From positions 1 to 64,000 of the forward strand of contig CAWGPY010000001.1 of the NCBI GenBank assembly GCA_963824595.1: a DNA stretch of 64,000 nucleotides, given 5' to 3'. A model generated the notes under the pieces. The model saw only the letters and a list, made by a program, of their open reading frames with translations, was not told the DNA's origin and ran no database searches. Every line of letters begins with the position of its first letter. Position 1 is the first letter of the stretch. The stretch is from Cybelea sp963824595. GTDB lineage: Bacteria > Vulcanimicrobiota > Vulcanimicrobiia > Vulcanimicrobiales > Vulcanimicrobiaceae. A program made the translations under genes and the position numbers. Shown here piece by piece: positions 60,065 through 64,000 of this stretch.

Positions 60065-60889
60065 ATGGCGACACGCGACCTGCATGCCGGCGTGCATGCG
60101 ACCACGGTCATCGAACGCCGCGAGCTCGCGACCGGCGTCGTGCTCGTGTCGCTCGATGCGCCCGACCTGGCGCGCACGACGCGGCCCGGGCAGTACGTCA
60201 TGGCGATCCCCCCGAGCGGCGAATCCGCGGCAACCGCGCTCGCCGTCTATGAAGCGGGAGGCGAGCTCGCAAGCCTCCTCTTCTTTATAACAGGCAAGCG
60301 CACGCGCGAGCTGAGCGAACTGCGCCGCGGCGATCGCCTCGACGTGGTCGGGCCCCTCGGCAACGGGTTCGACTGCTCGGTCCGCGCTCGCGACGTCGCG
60401 ATCGTCGCAGGCGGCGTCGGCATCGCATCGGTGTTGACGTGCGCGCAGTCGCTGCTTCGCGACGGAGCTCGCGTGCGGCTCTTCTACGGAGCCCGTACCG
60501 CAGAGCTGCTCGTCGACGCGCAGCGTTTCGCAGACGCGGGCTGCGAGCTGGTGTTGACCACCGACGACGGCACGCGCGGCGCGCGCGGTTTCGTCACGGA
60601 CGCGCTCGCCCGATCGTCGCCCCCCGGCGTGATCTATGCGTGCGGCCCATCGCCGATGCTGCGCGCCGTCGCACGCGTTGCGGCGCAGTTCGGCGTCCGC
60701 GCGCAGCTCTCGCTCGAAGAAACGTTCGGGTGCGGCGTCGGCGGATGCTGGGGCTGCGTCGTTCCGCTCGCGGCGAGCAGCGCGCAGGCGCCGAGCTTTC
60801 CGCCGGCGTCGGATGGCGGCAGCGACGTCGTCTATGCGCGAGTCTGCAAGGAGGGGCCGGTCTTTTGGGCCGACGAGCTGCGATGGTGA
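60065..60889 (+). CDS. pyrK: dihydroorotate dehydrogenase electron transfer subunit PyrK
   Basis: About 274 residues from ATG 60065; GTG 60011 would force the leader hairpin to be coding. It has the FAD-binding 'RTTRPGQYVMAIPPSG', the NAD site 'VAIVAGGVGIASVLTCAQSL' and the 2Fe-2S cluster cysteines in 'EETFGCGVGGCWGCVVPL' plus 'YARVCKEGPVF'. It moves electrons from dihydroorotate oxidation to NAD. Its stop overlaps the pyrD start by 7 bp. Confidence 0.92.
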   Translation: MATRDLHAGVHATTVIERRELATGVVLVSLDAPDLARTTRPGQYVMAIPPSGESAATALAVYEAGGELASLLFFITGKRTRELSELRRGDRLDVVGPLGNGFDCSVRARDVAIVAGGVGIASVLTCAQSLLRDGARVRLFYGARTAELLVDAQRFADAGCELVLTTDDGTRGARGFVTDALARSSPPGVIYACGPSPMLRAVARVAAQFGVRAQLSLEETFGCGVGGCWGCVVPLAASSAQAPSFPPASDGGSDVVYARVCKEGPVFWADELRW

Positions 60890-61845
60890 ACGCGCGTCCG
60901 AGCCTTGCCGTGAAGCTGGGGAAGCTCGAGCTGGCCTACCCGACGCTCATGGGCAGCGGATGCTACGGAACCGGCGAGGAGTACGCCCCGTTCGCCGACC
61001 TTTCGAAGATCGGCGCCATCGTGCTCAAGAGCGTTACGCGGCTTCCGCGGCTGGGCAACCCCACCCCGCGCATCGTCCACACGCCGGCGGGGATGCTCAA
61101 CGCCATCGGCCTGCAGAATCCCGGCCTCGACTGGTACTTGAAGCGCGAGCTGCATAAATATGCCGGCCGGCCGTGCAAGATCGTCGGCAGCGTCGCGGGC
61201 TTCTCCCTTGACGACTACGCATACGTGTGCGAGCGGCTGGCCGCGCGCGACGAGATCGCGGCGGTCGAACTCAACGTCTCGTGCCCGAACGTGGCCAGCG
61301 AGGGCGAGACGTTCGGCTGCGACCCGGGCCTGACGGGCGAGGTGGTGCGCGCCGCGCGCTCGACCACCGACAAGACGCTCATCGTCAAGCTCTCGCCCAA
61401 CGTCACCGACATCGCGACCGTGGCGCGCGCGGCCGAGGCGGCGGGGGCCGACGCGCTGGCCGTGATCAATACCGTGCGCGGCATGGCGATCGACGTCGAG
61501 AGCTGGCGCCCGCGGCTCGGCAACGTGAGCGGCGGCCTCTCCGGTCCGGCCATCCGCCCCATCGCCGTGCTCGCGGTCTACGAGGTCGCGCAGGCGGTGA
61601 AGCTTCCGATCGTGGGACAAGGAGGCATCGAGACGGTGTCGGATGCACTCGAGTTCTTCTTGGCGGGCGCGACGGCCGTTTCGATCGGCACCGCGAACTT
61701 CACCGATCCGCGCATTCCCGAGCGCATCGCGGCGGAGCTGCAATCGTATCTCGCGCGGCGCAACCTTGGCGGAATTGAAGCGATTGTCGGAAAGGCGAAC
61801 GTGGGCTTCGCCACGCCCGATCAATACGAAGGAGATGAAGGTTGA
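60883..61845 (+). CDS. pyrD: dihydroorotate dehydrogenase, class 1B catalytic subunit
   Basis: A 320-residue FMN enzyme: 'LAYPTLMGSGCYGTGEEYAP', 'IVLKSVTRLPRLGNPTPRIV', 'AVELNVSCPNVASEGETFG' with the catalytic Cys context 'NVSCPN', 'LIVKLSPNVTDIATVARAAE' and 'LPIVGQGGIETVSDALEFFL'. The class 1B assignment follows from the adjacent PyrK. It oxidises dihydroorotate to orotate. Confidence 0.94.
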   Translation: MVNARPSLAVKLGKLELAYPTLMGSGCYGTGEEYAPFADLSKIGAIVLKSVTRLPRLGNPTPRIVHTPAGMLNAIGLQNPGLDWYLKRELHKYAGRPCKIVGSVAGFSLDDYAYVCERLAARDEIAAVELNVSCPNVASEGETFGCDPGLTGEVVRAARSTTDKTLIVKLSPNVTDIATVARAAEAAGADALAVINTVRGMAIDVESWRPRLGNVSGGLSGPAIRPIAVLAVYEVAQAVKLPIVGQGGIETVSDALEFFLAGATAVSIGTANFTDPRIPERIAAELQSYLARRNLGGIEAIVGKANVGFATPDQYEGDEG

Positions 61846-61855
61846 GGGAGCCGCA

Positions 61856-62566
61856 ATGGCCCAGCTGATCGTCGCGCTCGACGTGCCGGCGCCCGAGGCC
61901 GCCGAGGAACTCGTCGACCGGCTCTACGAGCTCGACGTCATCGTGAAGATCGGGCTCGAAGCGCTCTTCGGCTATCCCGAGCGAATCCTGTCGTACTGTC
62001 AAGCCCGCGACGTCCGCACGTTCGTGGATGCGAAACTGCACGACATTCCGCGCACGGTCGGCGCCGCGATGAGCCAGCTCGTGCGTCCCGGCATCCACAT
62101 CGTCAACGTGCACGCCCTCGGCGGTCTCGAGATGATGCGCGCCGCCGTCGACGCGGCGGCCGAGCGCGCGCTCGAGCTGGGCATCGAGGCTCCGCACGTC
62201 TTTGCCGTGACGCTGCTGACCAGCATCGCACCCGAGGATCTCAACGAACTCGGCCTGCAGGGCGGCCCCGGCGAGAACGCGATTCGCCTGGCCGCGCTGG
62301 CGCGCGACGCCGGGTGCGCCGGCGTCGTCTGCAGCGCCCACGAAGTGCGCGATCTCAAGCGCTTCTTCGGCGACGACTTCCTCACGCTGACACCCGGGAT
62401 CCGCCCCACGGGCAGCGCGCACGCCGACCAAAAGCGCGTGACGACGCCCGCACAGGCGGTCGCCGCGGGCGCCGACTACATCGTGGTCGGGCGCCCGATC
62501 GTCGAGGCGGCCGACCCGCTCGCCGCGGCCAAGGCCATCCTCGAGGAGATGACCGTTCGCGCATGA
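61856..62566 (+). CDS. pyrF: orotidine 5'-phosphate decarboxylase PyrF
   Basis: A 236-residue barrel enzyme from ATG 61856, preceded by GAGGGA; an ATG at 61835 is the alternative. It has 'LIVALDVPAPEAAEELVD', the catalytic 'TFVDAKLHDIPRTVGAAM' (DxKxxD), and 'TLTPGIRPTGSAHADQKRV' with 'GADYIVVGRPIVEA'. It makes UMP from OMP. Its stop overlaps pyrE (ATGA). Confidence 0.95.
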   Translation: MAQLIVALDVPAPEAAEELVDRLYELDVIVKIGLEALFGYPERILSYCQARDVRTFVDAKLHDIPRTVGAAMSQLVRPGIHIVNVHALGGLEMMRAAVDAAAERALELGIEAPHVFAVTLLTSIAPEDLNELGLQGGPGENAIRLAALARDAGCAGVVCSAHEVRDLKRFFGDDFLTLTPGIRPTGSAHADQKRVTTPAQAVAAGADYIVVGRPIVEAADPLAAAKAILEEMTVRA

Positions 62567-63138
62567 GCGCGCCCGAGTTCGACGTGCAGCGCGCGCTCGC
62601 GCAGCACGGCGCGCTGCTCGACGGGCACTTCCGCTTGAGCTCCGGGCGTCACAGCGATCGTTTCGTTCAGAAGTTTCGCATCCTCGAGGATCCGGCGTTG
62701 CTGGAGCCCGTCGCGCGCGCGATCGCGGAACACTTTCGTTCGGAGCGGCCGACGGTCGTCGTCGGCGCGGCCGTCGGCGGGATTCTGCTGGCCTACGAAG
62801 TCGCGCGCCATCTCGGAACGAAAGCGATCTTCGTCGAGAAGGAGAACGGCGTCCCGACGCTGCGGCGCGGGTTCGCGCTCGGGCCGGACGACCGCGCGCT
62901 GCTCGTCGAAGACGTGGTCACCACCGGGCGATCGGTGCGCGAGACGATCGACGTCGTGCGCGCCCGCGGCGCGGAGATCGTAGGCCTCGGCATCATCGTG
63001 CTGCGCCAGCGCGACGCCGTCGCCGGCATCCCGACGCACGTGCTGCTGGAGCTTCCCATCGTCTCGTACGATCCGCTCGAGTGCCCGCAGTGCCGGGCGG
63101 GCGAGCCCGTGATCGATCCCGGTTCGCGCCGCGCGTGA
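62563..63138 (+). CDS. pyrE: orotate phosphoribosyltransferase PyrE
   Basis: A 191-residue enzyme with 'HFRLSSGRHSDRFVQKFRIL', 'VGAAVGGILLAYEVARHLG', 'AIFVEKENGVPTLRRGFAL' and the PRPP motif 'ALLVEDVVTTGRSVRETIDV'. A C-terminal 'ECPQCRAGEPVIDPGSR' tail is typical of the longer PyrE group. It forms OMP from orotate and PRPP. It overlaps the GNAT start by GTGA. Confidence 0.95.
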   Translation: MSAPEFDVQRALAQHGALLDGHFRLSSGRHSDRFVQKFRILEDPALLEPVARAIAEHFRSERPTVVVGAAVGGILLAYEVARHLGTKAIFVEKENGVPTLRRGFALGPDDRALLVEDVVTTGRSVRETIDVVRARGAEIVGLGIIVLRQRDAVAGIPTHVLLELPIVSYDPLECPQCRAGEPVIDPGSRRA

Positions 63139-63611
63139 GCGTCGAAATCGCCGCGGCCGCGCGAGGAGCGGTCGGCGCGGCCGACCGCGACTTCGTCACG
63201 GCGCTGGGGCGGAGCTGCGTGATGACGAGCGTCGCAGCGATGCGTCCGACGAGCGAAGGCATGGCGCGCGAGGCGTTCGACCGGCTGGCCTCGATCGTCG
63301 CGGGCCAGAGTCACGTGACGCTGATCGCCCGTCGCGGCGGACGGCGCGTCGGATTCCTCATGCTGCTCGACGACCTGCCGGACGAGGTCACGCTGTTGCC
63401 GCAGGGCTTCGTGGCATACATGGCCGTCGAGCCCGGTTCGCGCGGCGCGGGCGTGGGCGCCGCGTTGCTGACGGCGGCGGAGGATGAGGCCCGAAGGCGC
63501 GGCCTGCCGTATATGTCCCTGATGGTGACCGACGAGAACGAGCCGGCGCGCCGCCTCTACGATCGCGCCGGTTACCGCACGGAACGGCGGCTCCTGTGCA
63601 AACGGCTCTAA
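63135..63611 (+). CDS. GNAT-family N-acetyltransferase
   Basis: A 158-residue protein. The acetyl-CoA site is 'VAYMAVEPGSRGAGVGAALL' (R/QxxGxG/A) and the C-terminus is 'DENEPARRLYDRAGYRTERR', both GNAT hallmarks. The acceptor is unknown. It is co-transcribed with the pyr genes by overlap and is probably incidental to the pathway. Confidence 0.88.
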   Translation: MSVEIAAAARGAVGAADRDFVTALGRSCVMTSVAAMRPTSEGMAREAFDRLASIVAGQSHVTLIARRGGRRVGFLMLLDDLPDEVTLLPQGFVAYMAVEPGSRGAGVGAALLTAAEDEARRRGLPYMSLMVTDENEPARRLYDRAGYRTERRLLCKRL

Positions 63612-64000
63612 CCGGCGACGGTTGGCGCCGCGCCGGAGCGATCGCGGGTGCGATCGTCGTTGTGGTGCTGGCGTTCTGGGTTGCCCGCCACATCCCGAGA
63701 ACGATCTCGATCTTCGTGATCGCCGCCTTCATCGCGTTCGGCGTGCAGCCCATCGCGGCGCGGCTGGAACGCCGGCTGCCGAAACCGGTGGCAATCTCGG
63801 TCGTCTTCTTCGCGCTGCTCGTGGTGATCGCGGTCTTTCTCGTTATCGTCGTGCCGCTGACCATCAACCAGATGCAGCTCCTGGCGGCCAACGTGCCGAC
63901 CTACGCCACCACGCTGCAGGCGTGGTTGCTCAACGCCGAAACCTCGCTCGACCAGCACTTCCCGATGCTGAGGATCCCGGCGACCGACTTCAATATCACC
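63596..64000 (+). CDS. AI-2E/PerM-family transporter, 3'-truncated
   Basis: The GTG at 63596 lies inside the GNAT gene (16-bp overlap) and the frame stays open to the window end. The first 135 residues show two membrane segments ('AGAIVVVVLAFWVARHIPR', 'ISIFVIAAFIAFGVQPI') and the family signature region 'IPRTISIFVIAAFIAFGVQP', then 'AISVVFFALLVVIAVFLVIV' and the loop 'PLTINQMQLLAANVPTY'. PerM proteins are membrane exporters or permeases with varied substrates. Confidence 0.8.
   Translation, partial: MQTALTGDGWRRAGAIAGAIVVVVLAFWVARHIPRTISIFVIAAFIAFGVQPIAARLERRLPKPVAISVVFFALLVVIAVFLVIVVPLTINQMQLLAANVPTYATTLQAWLLNAETSLDQHFPMLRIPATDFNIT

Noticed and set aside
1..64000. CRISPR array
   Set aside because: No regularly spaced short repeats and no cas genes were seen anywhere in the window.

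Overview
The window joins two very different tracts. Positions 1 to about 28,180 are a mosaic genomic island: moderate GC, AT-richer promoters, decayed genes, repeats and mobility genes. Positions about 28,180 to 64,000 are GC-rich, tightly packed chromosome with many overlapping stop/start codons. The chromosomal gene families (DUF1800/DUF1501 pair, DUF4097 proteins next to an ECF sigma factor, secreted Ala/Pro-rich proteins, REP-like repeats containing CTCAGGATGACAAGG) and the codon use resemble uncultured GC-rich lineages such as Candidatus Eremiobacterota (WPS-2). That taxonomic call is an inference.

Island, left to right. 1-1845 holds the end of a conjugation gene set (VirB10/TrbI, VirB1-like transglycosylase, TraF-type S26 peptidase). 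2071-3342 is mostly decayed. 3344-8884 (minus) is a 1690-residue RHS-repeat protein followed by a small membrane protein that could be its immunity partner. 9246-9390 and 18706-18855 are two diverged copies of one att-like sequence, each ending in a tRNA-3'-end-like T arm; they bracket a sub-island of about 9.4 kb. Inside it, two imperfect direct repeats of about 300 bp (about 10,690-10,990 and 16,700-16,985) bracket a cassette: a PBECR-like protein, a ribbon-helix-helix protein, an ImmA/IrrE protease plus XRE repressor on the minus strand, and, divergently, a three-gene ubiquitin-like operon (single-domain Ubl, E2-fold protein without cysteine, JAB-E1 fusion). After the second repeat come a DUF2188 protein and a RelA/SpoT-domain protein. 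Right of the second att copy lies a decayed tyrosine recombinase, then two glycosyltransferase genes, a beta-helix protein, a lipoprotein and a small protein on the minus strand. An excisionase and an apparently intact tyrosine integrase end the island against tRNA-Ala(CGC).

Chromosome, left to right: a secreted protein; a Fur-family regulator with an 8-3-8 palindrome upstream, followed by a zinc/manganese ABC uptake operon; a secreted HLHP protein, a short-chain dehydrogenase and a GH5-like hydrolase; purE-purK-MarC; amidohydrolase, phosphoesterase, glycosyltransferase and DUF3052; a leucine-degradation set (HMG-CoA lyase, biotin carboxylase subunit, enoyl-CoA hydratase, carboxyltransferase subunit) interrupted by a cytochrome b/molybdoprotein pair and two secreted proteins; DUF1800-DUF1501-MBL hydrolase; an ECF sigma/anti-sigma/response regulator/histidine kinase/DUF4097 operon facing a second DUF4097 gene; an unreported-looking 46-residue protein; and a pyrimidine operon (pyrK-pyrD-pyrF-pyrE) with a GNAT gene and a truncated AI-2E-family transporter.

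The most interesting unit is the Ubl-E2-E1/JAB operon with its XRE-ImmA regulators and visible operator palindromes. It probably acts in anti-phage defence or mobile-element conflict, and it shares the bracketed sub-island with a RelA/SpoT-type protein. All functions here are inferred from the sequence; no database search was run.
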